Positions 1-8,033 of a stretch of DNA of 20,384 nucleotides are shown here, one piece after another (the first letter of the stretch is position 1; the number at the start of each line of letters is the position of its first letter). Source of the DNA: Bacteroidota bacterium (GTDB lineage Bacteria > Bacteroidota > Bacteroidia > Sphingobacteriales > Sphingobacteriaceae); assembly GCA_013288465.1 (NCBI GenBank), contig JABDBT010000038.1, positions 195-20,578 on the forward strand. The letters are read 5' to 3'. The notes beneath the pieces were generated by a model. That model did no database searches and was not told the DNA's origin. It saw only the letters and a list, made by a program, of their open reading frames with translations. A program made the translations under genes and the position numbers.

Positions 1-1856
1 ATGCCGGGGGCATAATAATCAATGGTGCCGGGCCCCAAAGAATTATATACCGAAAGGCGCACACCTGCCGATAAAGATAAATTCTCGGTAACGTCAAACT
101 TATCGCCCGCATATAAGGCACTTTCGAGCGCCGTTTGTACCGGAACAATATCGGGCAGCTCTAATGATTTAGCCCCATCAGGCTCAAAATTGCCCGGGTG
201 CAGTTTATAGTAAATAGAACTTAGCCCAAAAGTAATAGCATGGTTACGGCCAGGATAATAATTAAAATCGGCATGGAAATTACTTTGGTTGATATTGAAA
301 TCTAATTTATAGGCATCAATAGGGTTATCAGTGCTTGAAATGCTGTATTGGTACCTGTCAAACCCTGCTGTTATTAAGCTGTATAATTTGTTACTAAAAT
401 TGTGTTTCCATTTTATAGCAGCATTTTTATTGCTGTAAGCATAGGTTGTATCGCTGTTAAGCCTAAAGTTATCATTGCTTATATAGCTATATAAATAAAT
501 GCTGTTATTAGCGTTGATCTGGTGGCTGATATCAAGGTTTACATCATAAAATGACGCGCTGCTATGTTTATACGCTTCGGGCAATAATTGGAGCAACCAG
601 TTTGAATACGTGGTACGGGCGCCAAAAATAAATGATGTTTTATCCTTATCAATAGGCCCTTCAACATTTAGCCTGCTGGTTAATAAACCAATACCTGCCG
701 AACCTGTAAAATTCTTTTTGTTGCCCTCGCGGTCTGTTACTTCCAATACGGATGATAAGCGGCCACCCAATCTTTCGGGGATACTGCTTTTATATAGTTC
801 AACATCCTTTACTATATCGGGGTTAAATGCCGAGAAAAAGCCAAAAAAGTGGGCGGGGTTATAAATTGTTAAACCATCCAAAAGGATAAGATTTTGATCG
901 GCTGAGCCACCACGCACATTAAAGCCGGTTGTAGCCTCGCCAACTGTTTGTACTCCCGGCAATACTAAAATAGCCCTCAAAATATCGGCTTCGCCAAAAA
1001 CAGCTGGTATTTCTTTAATGGTTTTTATATCCATACGTGTTGCGCCCAACTGTGTGCTTTTTACGTTGGCAATTTTATCTGCAGATATTTTTACCTCTTT
1101 TAGTGTTTGTATCTGCTCCTGCAGGTCGATATTCAATTTACCGTCGGTGTATAATATGATCTGGCGGCGTGTATCACGGCTGCCAATAGCCCTGATGTTT
1201 ACGGTATGTTTCCCTTTAGGCAACGAGATAGAATAAAACCCAAACTGATCTGTTATTACCCCGGTTTTAAGCTCGGGCAGGTACAGGCTGGCACCGGTCA
1301 CTGGCTCGCCGGTTTTAATATCTTTAACATAACCTGCTATGGTTGCGTTGCCGTTGCCAATGGTATTGGTTTTAATGCCTATCTCATATATCTTATTCTC
1401 AATCGTTGCTTCGGCTACCTTTTTTTCCTTTTCGTCAGTTGTAAAAGCCTGTACTCCCGCAGGGTTTTTTGCTGTGGTCGCTGTTACGTTTGATTGTACC
1501 GGCTTAGGTTTATTCCCAAAGAAACCGTCGGCAAGCTCAATCTGCACTACGCGGCCTTTAGTCAGCAATACTTCATTTTGGACAGTTATGGCATATTGAA
1601 AATTGGTGTTTTTAAAAGCCTGGTCTAAAATATGCTCAACCGACTGCTGATTTGCCTGTAAAGTTACCCGCAGGCTGTCAAAAACAGCGGGGTCATAGTA
1701 AAACCGGTAGCCGGTTTTGCTTTCCAGGTCGGTAACTACCTGTTCAATGCCGGCCTGCTGAAAATTCACACTAATTAACTTGGAAGCTACACCTTGCCCT
1801 ACCGACAATTTGCAGAAAAACAAAAAACAAAAAGTTAATAAGTATAAATGCTTCAT
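1..1856 (-). CDS. TonB-dependent outer membrane receptor (5' part; C-terminal barrel beyond window)
   Basis: About 618 N-terminal residues are present and the frame is still open at the left edge. Seen in order: a signal peptide (residues 1-21, ending SVGQ); an STN-like domain (about 28-100, the secretin/TonB short N-terminal fold); a linker; a carboxypeptidase-regulatory-like beta-sandwich (about 171-250, containing TGEPVTGASLYLPE and DQFGFYSI); and a TonB plug (about 260-372) with NVRGGSADQNLILLDG at 313-328. Barrel strands rich in aromatic residues follow. Proteins of this build sit in the outer membrane and import a ligand using TonB/ExbBD energy. An STN domain often signals to an anti-sigma factor, but no sigma/anti-sigma pair is visible here. 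The ATG at 1856 lies one base after the stop of the upstream exported protein, so the two are probably cotranscribed and translationally coupled. The substrate cannot be read from the sequence. Confidence 0.93.
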   Translation of the reverse strand, partial: MKHLYLLTFCFLFFCKLSVGQGVASKLISVNFQQAGIEQVVTDLESKTGYRFYYDPAVFDSLRVTLQANQQSVEHILDQAFKNTNFQYAITVQNEVLLTKGRVVQIELADGFFGNKPKPVQSNVTATTAKNPAGVQAFTTDEKEKKVAEATIENKIYEIGIKTNTIGNGNATIAGYVKDIKTGEPVTGASLYLPELKTGVITDQFGFYSISLPKGKHTVNIRAIGSRDTRRQIILYTDGKLNIDLQEQIQTLKEVKISADKIANVKSTQLGATRMDIKTIKEIPAVFGEADILRAILVLPGVQTVGEATTGFNVRGGSADQNLILLDGLTIYNPAHFFGFFSAFNPDIVKDVELYKSSIPERLGGRLSSVLEVTDREGNKKNFTGSAGIGLLTSRLNVEGPIDKDKTSFIFGARTTYSNWLLQLLPEAYKHSSASFYDVNLDISHQINANNSIYLYSYISNDNFRLNSDTTYAYSNKNAAIKWKHNFSNKLYSLITAGFDRYQYSISSTDNPIDAYKLDFNINQSNFHADFNYYPGRNHAITFGLSSIYYKLHPGNFEPDGAKSLELPDIVPVQTALESALYAGDKFDVTENLSLSAGVRLSVYNSLGPGTIDYYAPG

Positions 1857-1857
1857 A

Positions 1858-2601
1858 TTAATTTGTTAAGTGATCATAGTAAGCAGCCAACATAGTCATA
1901 ACACGTTCGGGATTATCGCCAAATTTGAGCTTATTGTCTTTTATGTATTGTTTTAATTCTTTCTTCTTATCCTTCAAAACATCCAAAAACTTACCCTGGC
2001 TGTTTACGCTATAATAGGTTCTCCCTTTTTTCAGGAAATAGCTTGTTTTTTCAACAAAGAATTTTCCTACGCCGCGGGATATTGCCTCCTGTTCTATCTC
2101 TTTAGTCCTTCGCGCTAAAAGCAACAGTTTGTTATTATAAAGTTGGTCATAAAAACCAGCCTCGTTCAGTTTGTTTAAACTATCGGCAGGCAACCTGATA
2201 AAATGATGCCCAAGCAGGTCAAACTCGGCCACCCTATCGCTTAATAGGCTATAGGTAGCAAAGCCGTTAATTATGCGCGATATAAGCAGGTCGCGGTTTA
2301 TGTTATAAATTAAAGGAACATTGGTATATAATATGCCATCGTAATTAACATTGCCGTTATTAAAAGCGGCTGTATCTTTAAAATTAGCGTTTGTGGCGCT
2401 TCTGAAGTCGTAGGGGTCAACGGCGGGGCCGTTATACAAGCGGGACCGGTCGCCAATAGTTTTATAAAACGCACCGGCCATATTTGCAGTGGTTTGATGC
2501 AATAGCACACTGTCGGTGTTTTTTTGTTGGGCAAGCGCCTTATTATTACTAAATGAGGCACTATACAACAAAATCAAAAAAAAGAGTCGCAGTTTATTCA
2601 T
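1858..2601 (-). CDS. Exported protein of unknown function, coupled to the TonB receptor
   Basis: A 247-residue protein that I do not recognise. The ATG at 2601 gives a clean signal peptide (MNKLRLFFLILLYSASF, cleavage near ALAQ). The frame extends 15 codons further up to a TTG, but that would put a non-signal stretch in front, so 2601 is preferred. The mature part has no Cys next to the cleavage site, so it is not an obvious lipoprotein. It shows no membrane segment. It is rich in Asn, Tyr and Lys and ends in a basic helical stretch (DKKKELKQYIKDNKL) followed by ERVMTMLAAYYDHLTN. It is encoded immediately upstream of the receptor gene with a one-base gap (TAA-T-ATG). A periplasmic or surface role connected with that receptor is an inference from position only. 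Confidence 0.8.
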   Translation of the reverse strand: MNKLRLFFLILLYSASFSNNKALAQQKNTDSVLLHQTTANMAGAFYKTIGDRSRLYNGPAVDPYDFRSATNANFKDTAAFNNGNVNYDGILYTNVPLIYNINRDLLISRIINGFATYSLLSDRVAEFDLLGHHFIRLPADSLNKLNEAGFYDQLYNNKLLLLARRTKEIEQEAISRGVGKFFVEKTSYFLKKGRTYYSVNSQGKFLDVLKDKKKELKQYIKDNKLKFGDNPERVMTMLAAYYDHLTN

Positions 2602-2889
2602 ACTAATAATATAGTTGTAAAATACCTTTAATTTTAAAACGAACAAAATATTAATTAAAATTGTGCTTAAAAAAATACCAATAAGTCTTTATTGTTGATT
2701 TATCAGGTACATAACTGCCCTTATCATCCAGTTTATTAGTATCGTAAGTGTCCGGCTCTTATTAACTTAGCTGCGTTTTCAATAGTTGTGCGTTGGGGGT
2801 ACACAACAAACTGGAAACCATTCTGCAATATAAAGGATGCAAACCATATCTGCAAATAATGAAATATTAATTAAGCCATCAACAATGCC

Positions 2890-3339
2890 ATGGTACTGAA
2901 AAGAACAAACAGTAATGATTCGGATTTTAAGGCACTTATTGTTTTACTTGACGAAGACCTGCATAAAATAAATGGCGAAATACAGGCCGCTTATAACCAG
3001 CATAACCTGCTTGATTTTATTGAAACCGTAGTGATAGCCTATATTGACGGTTTACCGGCGGGTTGTGGCTGCTTTAAAAAGTTTGATGATAAAACTGTCG
3101 AGATAAAACGAATGTTTGTGACCGAAACCCAACGGTGCAAAGGAATAGCTTCTGCCATATTAAAAGAGCTCGAGTTATGGGCACGCGAAATTGGATACAC
3201 CCACACCGTATTAGAAACCGGCAAAAAGCACACCGAAGCCCTTGGCCTTTATCATCGGTTTGGCTATGTGATAACTAAAAACTATGAGCCTTATGTGGGT
3301 ATGCCGGATAGTGTTTGCATGAGGAAGAGGATTGTCTGA
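2890..3339 (+). CDS. GNAT-family N-acetyltransferase
   Basis: A 149-residue single-domain GNAT protein of usual length. It should transfer an acetyl group from acetyl-CoA to an amine; the acceptor is unknown. The acetyl-CoA pyrophosphate loop (motif A) is visible at residues 81-87, QRCKGIA, just after the beta-strand VEIKRMFVT, and is followed by the helix SAILKELELWARE. Motif B is recognisable as YTHTVLETGKKHTEALGLYHRFGYV. It is cytoplasmic, with no signal peptide. The ATG at 2890 has no Shine-Dalgarno sequence. An ATG at 2885 lies in another frame. The last sense codon and the TGA stop lie inside the left arm of an inverted repeat (3332-3475), so the repeat defines the present C terminus. 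It stands alone, divergent from the receptor pair and convergent with the DUF2723 gene. Confidence 0.92.
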   Translation: MVLKRTNSNDSDFKALIVLLDEDLHKINGEIQAAYNQHNLLDFIETVVIAYIDGLPAGCGCFKKFDDKTVEIKRMFVTETQRCKGIASAILKELELWAREIGYTHTVLETGKKHTEALGLYHRFGYVITKNYEPYVGMPDSVCMRKRIV

Positions 3340-3475
3340 ACCATGATTCGCATGATTTATTAGATTAACTTGATTATTGATAAGCGTCAGGGTAATCCTT
3401 AATTGGTGCAGCGCTCTTTAACACAATTAAAAACAAACAATAAGTTAAAAATCCTACGAATCATGGTTCAGACAA
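3332..3475. repeat. Inverted-repeat element between convergent genes
   Basis: A perfect 19-bp inverted repeat: TTGTCTGAACCATGATTCG at 3332-3350 and its reverse complement at 3457-3475. Inside the left arm and beyond it, a 9-base rhythm is visible: ATGATTCGC, ATGATTTAT, TAGATTAAC, TTGATTATT (3343-3378). On the minus strand, the right arm shows two such units (ATGATTCGT, AGGATTTTT; 3464 down to 3447). The element fills the gap between two convergent genes and contains the stop codon of the acetyltransferase gene. It is probably a small interspersed repeat that can also act as a two-way terminator. No transposase is encoded. Confidence 0.8.
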
Positions 3476-3479
3476 ATAA

Positions 3480-6400
3480 TCAGTTCAGCACCGCCCTAAA
3501 CTTACTTTCATAATCGTTTAACTGTGCGGTTAATTTGTTGCTCAGATCGGTTTGATTATGCGCTTTGGTGATATTAGCCATCCCATTTAAAAACGACATA
3601 TTAATTTTGACATCTCTTGAATTAACATCGTCTGCGCTGTTTTGCAGTAGATGATAGTTATAGTCCAACTGGTCGGTAACGTAACTATCCATACTATTGA
3701 TGAGTTTGTTGCCCATAGCCAGCTCATTAAGTTTATAAGAGGTATCGGCGATAGTCATTTTATTTTGAACGGCATACAGGTTGGGGTTTATATCGGGCAA
3801 TACCTCGTTACATTTTTGCAGGGTTTTGTGGGCCAGGTCTGGGTGGCCGTCTTTTATCAGGCCCAAACTCAAATCAGAAAAAGTAGCCAGCAGCATAGGG
3901 TAGGTAATATTGGTTGATTGTTCATCCAGGTATTTAGTATTCTTCATATTGCCCCATTTAAACTTATTCACCACGTTATTGTACATAACCAGGCTGTTGG
4001 TTTTTGATAGCTGATCATCGTCGGTCGCCGCGTCGGGTTTAAAAGGGATGAGGTGATAAACGGCTCCCTCTTTATATAAGTATGGCTGTAGGCCTATCAT
4101 ATTTTCGGTAGCTGTGCCTATGGTAAAACAAATGGGCCTTTTCCAGTTGTTATGCGCTAATATATCCAGCATGGCCAGGTTTTCTTTAGTGATATAAGCC
4201 GGCGTATAATTCCATTTTAAGGTATCGGTAAGCCTGTTTTGCTGGTTGGCGGCAATTACCCCATTTTTCATTACATCTTTGGGATTGATAGTTATTTTGA
4301 GATGTTTGGTGGGGAGGTAGTTTTCAAAAGTACCGTCATTATATTCTACCTGCGCGCGCTTATCATCCGAGGTAATAAAGTCAAATACATCCTTAACCTC
4401 GGTAAAGCCGGGCAGTTTAGCGTCGTTAAACCGGATAACATCCCTTGTGCCTTCGCGGTATTTTTCAAAAGGCATGGTGATAGGCAAGGCATCCGCTTCG
4501 TTTATTTTTCGCTGCATTTGTTTGATAGACCAATCGGCACCCAGCAAACTCAGGTTAACTATGCGTACATCGGGCCTTATATTTTCCACTTCCTGGGCAT
4601 ACCATAACGAGTAGGTTTCATTATCGCCCAGGTCAAATAAAATGGCGTTTTTAGGACATGATATCAAATAATTATAAGCCATATCATGTGCAGTGAGCTT
4701 GGTTGAGCGGTCATGGTCTTTCCACTCCTTACTTGCAAGCAATACCGGGGCAAGCAACAAACAAACCGCAACCGAGGCCAAAGCGGCAAACCTTGCATTA
4801 ACTTTTCTTTGTAGCAGATCGGCAAGGGCTACGACCCCCAACCCAATCCATATCGCGAAAGCATAAAAAGAACCCACGTACGAGTAATCGCGTTCGCGGG
4901 GTTGTATGCTGGTTTGGTTTACATATAAAACAATGGCCAGCCCGGTAAAAAAGAACAGCAGGATAACCACCAGCGCGTCTCTTTTACGGCGTTTAAAATG
5001 ATATATCATACCCAACAGGCCCAATGCCAGCGGCAGGGCATATAACGGGGTATAGTTGGTACCATTAACAATGGCTTTGGGCAGATGCCGGGCACTATCG
5101 AACAAACCGGTTGTCCAGTTGCCGCCTATGCCGTGCAGGTTGGTTTGGCCTTCCATGTCGTCGGCATTATAGCGCCCGGCAAAGTTCCACATAAAGTAGC
5201 GCCAGTACATCTGGTACATTTGCCAGCTAAACATCCAGTTTAAATTATCTTTAAAAGTGGGCGCTTCATTGGGGGCCAATTGCAGCCATTGGCGGTAAAA
5301 TTGTTGATCCTGCGCAAAATCGGCACTGCCTTCGGTTGTCCAGATACGGGGTAGCAGCGTGGTATGGTCATATACATAATTTTGCTGTTTGCCCACCACG
5401 TCATATTTATCCTTTCCGCGTTGATATAGCGTGGCGCCTTCTTTTGCATCGGTAATTTTTGCATCAAAATAAGGGCCCGATAATAAAGGCGTTTCGCCAT
5501 ACTGGATACGGTTTAAATAGCCGTATAAAGTAAATGCATTATCTGGGTGCGCATTATCCAAATTGGTATTGGCTGATGCGCGAATAGGGATATATACAAA
5601 AGAACTGTATCCAAAATAAATAAAAGCAACGCAAAGCAGGGCCAGGTTTAGGATAGGCTTTTTATTGCGGATGCTGTAGAAGATGCCCAATACTAATCCG
5701 CCTATCAGCAGCAAGCAAAAGAAAATAGCGCCCGAGCCAAAGCCAAGCCCTAAAGTATTTACAAAAAACAGGTCGAAATGAGCGGCAAAGTTGATGGTAT
5801 AACCCCGCACTACATATTGCACAAAATAAAGCAGCACAATACTTACGCCAAAAGCGATAAGGCTGTTTTTGGTGTTGATGGTTTTATTACGGCGGAAATA
5901 ATAAACCAATACCAACGCCGGAATAGTTAATAAATTAAGCAGGTGGATACCTATAGATAAGCCAATAACATAAGCGATAAACACCAGCCATTTATCGGCA
6001 CCCGGCTCATCCGCATTTGCTTCCCATTTTAAGATAGCCCAAAAAACTATAGCCGTACAAAGCGACGACCAGGCAAAAACAATAGTTTCAACAGCCGAAA
6101 ACCAAAAGGTATCGGTATAGGCAAATGCCAAAGCACCTACCAAACCGGCACCCATAATTTTTATGGTTTGCGCCTGGGTTAAAAGTTCGTCTTTAGCGGC
6201 ATTTAGTTTTTTAGCTAACGCGGTTATGGTCCAGAACAGGAACATAATGGTTGCGCCGCTGGCCAGCGCCGAACCCATATTGGTAAAATAAGGCACTTTA
6301 GTATTATCGCCAAATGATAACAGCGAAAACACTTTGCCCAGCATGGCAAACAACGGGTAGCCCGGCTGGTGCGAAACCTGTAACCTAAAGGCGCATGCAA

Positions 6401-6515
6401 TAAATTCGCCGCAATCCCAAAAACTTACGGAGGGCTCTAAGGTTAAAACATAGGTTATTGTGGCAATAGCAAAGCAAAACCAGCCTAATAGGTTGTTGAG
6501 TTTTTGGTAGCGCAT
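3480..6515 (-). CDS. DUF2723 multi-pass membrane protein (GT-C-like glycosyltransferase family)
   Basis: A 1011-residue protein with about ten or more hydrophobic helices in the first roughly 620 residues and a large soluble C-terminal part (about 620-1011). The N terminus carries the family signature FWDCGEF (W33, D34, E37) in the first loop, then HQPGYPLF at 49-56. An acidic residue in the first loop is typical of GT-C glycosyltransferases that use lipid-linked sugars. A second conserved patch is RERDYSYVGSFYAFAIW before a later helix. DUF2723 is widespread in Bacteroidota and related to human TMEM260, described as a protein O-mannosyltransferase. A role in protein or surface glycosylation follows from that relationship and is not shown here. 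The C-terminal part looks helical, perhaps TPR-like. It starts at an ATG (6515) and is a single-gene unit; its stop lies five bases beyond the inverted-repeat element. Confidence 0.9.
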   Translation of the reverse strand: MRYQKLNNLLGWFCFAIATITYVLTLEPSVSFWDCGEFIACAFRLQVSHQPGYPLFAMLGKVFSLLSFGDNTKVPYFTNMGSALASGATIMFLFWTITALAKKLNAAKDELLTQAQTIKIMGAGLVGALAFAYTDTFWFSAVETIVFAWSSLCTAIVFWAILKWEANADEPGADKWLVFIAYVIGLSIGIHLLNLLTIPALVLVYYFRRNKTINTKNSLIAFGVSIVLLYFVQYVVRGYTINFAAHFDLFFVNTLGLGFGSGAIFFCLLLIGGLVLGIFYSIRNKKPILNLALLCVAFIYFGYSSFVYIPIRASANTNLDNAHPDNAFTLYGYLNRIQYGETPLLSGPYFDAKITDAKEGATLYQRGKDKYDVVGKQQNYVYDHTTLLPRIWTTEGSADFAQDQQFYRQWLQLAPNEAPTFKDNLNWMFSWQMYQMYWRYFMWNFAGRYNADDMEGQTNLHGIGGNWTTGLFDSARHLPKAIVNGTNYTPLYALPLALGLLGMIYHFKRRKRDALVVILLFFFTGLAIVLYVNQTSIQPRERDYSYVGSFYAFAIWIGLGVVALADLLQRKVNARFAALASVAVCLLLAPVLLASKEWKDHDRSTKLTAHDMAYNYLISCPKNAILFDLGDNETYSLWYAQEVENIRPDVRIVNLSLLGADWSIKQMQRKINEADALPITMPFEKYREGTRDVIRFNDAKLPGFTEVKDVFDFITSDDKRAQVEYNDGTFENYLPTKHLKITINPKDVMKNGVIAANQQNRLTDTLKWNYTPAYITKENLAMLDILAHNNWKRPICFTIGTATENMIGLQPYLYKEGAVYHLIPFKPDAATDDDQLSKTNSLVMYNNVVNKFKWGNMKNTKYLDEQSTNITYPMLLATFSDLSLGLIKDGHPDLAHKTLQKCNEVLPDINPNLYAVQNKMTIADTSYKLNELAMGNKLINSMDSYVTDQLDYNYHLLQNSADDVNSRDVKINMSFLNGMANITKAHNQTDLSNKLTAQLNDYESKFRAVLN

Positions 6516-6794
6516 GATGGTTTGGTTAAAGTGTTATCAAATTTTTGCACTACCAAATTCAAAGTAATTTTTTATAAAACCTTGAATTTTAACACTTTTA
6601 ACATTAATTAACAGATATGTTAAATTTTGTTTGAGCCCTGATGCGTGGGAGTAAAGGAAAAAGAAAGGTCATCGCTGTAAGGAGCGGAGCAGTTGTACAG
6701 ACGTGTTGTGAATAACTACTTCTAACCTACGTGTTATTTACATATAATAGGTTTTAAACTTAAACAACCTCATCGAAAATGTATCTCCACCTCC

Positions 6795-7589
6795 TTACGT
6801 CGCCAGAAATTCCTCCACTATTGCCACAAAAAGATCCGGTAATTTAGTATTAACGTCAGGAAACGATGCCTCGCCCATATACTCACCATGAGCGCCCGGC
6901 AATATGGCCAAGCGGCTGCCCGGCAACATGCGCCACATTTCAACCGCGTGTTCCGGTGTGCCAACATCATGGTCGCCGGTTATGATAAACGCCGGTGCTT
7001 GTATCGATCGGATTTCTTCTTCTGTCCAGTCGGTAAAATTTTGCATACGCTGCACATCTTTGTTAAACATATTCTGCAACGCGGCCGGGTCCGGGTTTAT
7101 TTTTGAGTATTCGTCCCTATAAATTGGAGGCATATTATTTAGCGTTGCGTTAGCAAACCCGTCCCAAAACCCCTCAAACGTGCCATCCCTTTTGTAAAAT
7201 GCTGATGCTACTATTATCTTGTTCACCTTGTCGGGATGTGTTATCGCCAGTTGTAAGGCATTGTGGCCGCCATTACTGAAACCCAATATATCCGCTTTGG
7301 GTATTTTGAGTTGCCGCATCAGTTCTGCTACATCGTCAGCATCCTGTTTAAAGGTTTCGGGGGCATCCCTGTCGCCGGTATGGCCATGTGCCTGTAGTTC
7401 TACGGCAATAATCCGATGTTTTTTTGCTAATGCCGGTAATATCCTGCCGAAGCTGGTGTAAATGGTGGAGCCCCCGCCATGCAAAAGTACCAGAGGGCTG
7501 CCGGAGCCATGTATTTCGTAATACATCTTTATGCCGTTTACATCGGCATATTTGCCCCCTGCTTGGGCCTTTGCTGTTGTATTTGCCAT
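6795..7589 (-). CDS. Alpha/beta hydrolase
   Basis: A 264-residue alpha/beta-hydrolase-fold enzyme with all the expected parts. HGGG at 37-40 gives the oxyanion-hole strand. The nucleophile elbow is GFSNGG with Ser105. The acid is Asp208 in GDHDVGTPEH, and the catalytic His234 is in GAHGEY. The cap region lies at about 130-190. The length is typical of small esterases or lactonases of this fold. The N terminus (MANTTAKAQAGG) has no hydrophobic segment, so the enzyme is probably cytoplasmic. The substrate cannot be predicted. The ATG at 7589 is the only sensible start. Upstream on the other strand lies repeat-rich DNA; downstream are 279 bases with no recognised signal before the DUF2723 gene. 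Confidence 0.93.
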   Translation of the reverse strand: MANTTAKAQAGGKYADVNGIKMYYEIHGSGSPLVLLHGGGSTIYTSFGRILPALAKKHRIIAVELQAHGHTGDRDAPETFKQDADDVAELMRQLKIPKADILGFSNGGHNALQLAITHPDKVNKIIVASAFYKRDGTFEGFWDGFANATLNNMPPIYRDEYSKINPDPAALQNMFNKDVQRMQNFTDWTEEEIRSIQAPAFIITGDHDVGTPEHAVEMWRMLPGSRLAILPGAHGEYMGEASFPDVNTKLPDLFVAIVEEFLAT

Positions 7590-7610
7590 AGTTACTATAA
7601 AATTATAAAA

Positions 7611-7703
7611 ATGGCGTTATTGTTTTTAATCATGCTGTTTTTTTTGATCGTAGCCACCGTGTACAACAGCAGGTGTATTCAGCCGACGCATTTTAATGCT
7701 TAG
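7611..7703 (+). CDS. Possible 30-residue single-helix membrane peptide
   Basis: A short open frame from ATG 7611 to TAG 7703 encodes MALLFLIMLFFLIVATVYNS followed by ten more residues. The first 17 residues form one convincing hydrophobic helix. It lies divergent from the hydrolase gene, and its last codons run up to the edge of a repeat element. No ribosome-binding site or clear promoter is seen. A chance frame in T-rich DNA is quite possible. Confidence 0.15.
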   Translation: MALLFLIMLFFLIVATVYNSRCIQPTHFNA

Positions 7704-7711
7704 GCCATATC

Positions 7712-7927
7712 CATCGCTACCGCAAGTGCAATGTCATTAAGTTAAGGAATTATGGTTGATAAAAAATATCGAACACTGAATTTCGAATGATGAATAATGA
7801 AGTATTTAAGTTCAAGAAAGTAATAACTTCGGCGTTCGATATTCAAAACTCGATATTCATTATTTCTTTTTTTCCTTAACTTAATGACATTGACCGCAAG
7901 CGTCCCGTGGTTGTTGCGGTAGCGATG
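7712..7927. repeat. Palindromic hairpin element, split by an insertion
   Basis: CATCGCTACCGCAA (7712-7725) and its exact reverse complement TTGCGGTAGCGATG (7914-7927) lie about 190 bases apart. If the insert at 7727-7892 and one copy of its flanking 8-base repeat are removed, the arms come together as a 14-bp hairpin with a 14-base loop. This looks like a REP-type palindrome. Confidence 0.7.
7727..7892. mobile_element. Small non-coding insertion (MITE-like), 8-bp target duplication
   Basis: A 166-base segment ends in a perfect 21-bp inverted repeat (7729-7749 and 7872-7892; the left arm begins CAATGTCATTAAG). The interior is also largely self-complementary, with GAACACTGAATTTCGAA and TTCGATATTCAAAACTCG on opposite sides. 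It is flanked by the direct repeat ACCGCAAG (7719-7726 and 7893-7900). It has no coding capacity, so it would need a transposase supplied in trans. Confidence 0.65.
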
Positions 7928-7964
7928 TTATTGTTTCACCAACATATTCGAAACACTCAAAAAC

Positions 7965-8023
7965 AAACTAATATATTAGTTTTATATATGGGATATAATA
8001 TTCATCTTAGACTAATCATTAGT
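7965..8023. promoter_or_regulatory. Two operator-like palindromes before the CBM9-like gene
   Basis: AAACTAATATATTAGTTT (7965-7982) is a perfect 18-bp palindrome. ACTAATCATTAGT (8011-8023) repeats the same half-site, ACTAAT/ATTAGT, with one central base instead of two. The centres are about 43-44 bp apart, close to four helical turns, and the second site ends 10 bases before the ATG at 8034. This layout suggests binding sites for a dimeric repressor or activator. The DNA between them contains TATAAT (8004-8009 region). Confidence 0.45.
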
Positions 8024-8033
8024 TAGCGTCATT

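Noticed and set aside
1858..2646. Longer start of the exported protein at 2646
   Set aside because: The start would be TTG and would place 15 non-signal residues before a proper signal peptide beginning at ATG 2601.
2602..2889. Promoters or small genes in the divergent gap before the acetyltransferase
   Set aside because: No TAnnTTTG box with a partner and no convincing short frame; only a weak GTTGTG/CACAAC palindrome (2785-2807).
3343..3378. Tandem 9-base units resembling a small CRISPR or VNTR
   Set aside because: Units are far too short and degenerate, without spacers of CRISPR size; better explained as part of the inverted-repeat element.
6516..6794. Noncoding RNA or repeat in the gap between the DUF2723 and hydrolase genes
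   Set aside because: No stable stem, repeat or consensus promoter could be recognised; AT-rich DNA with nothing to support a feature.
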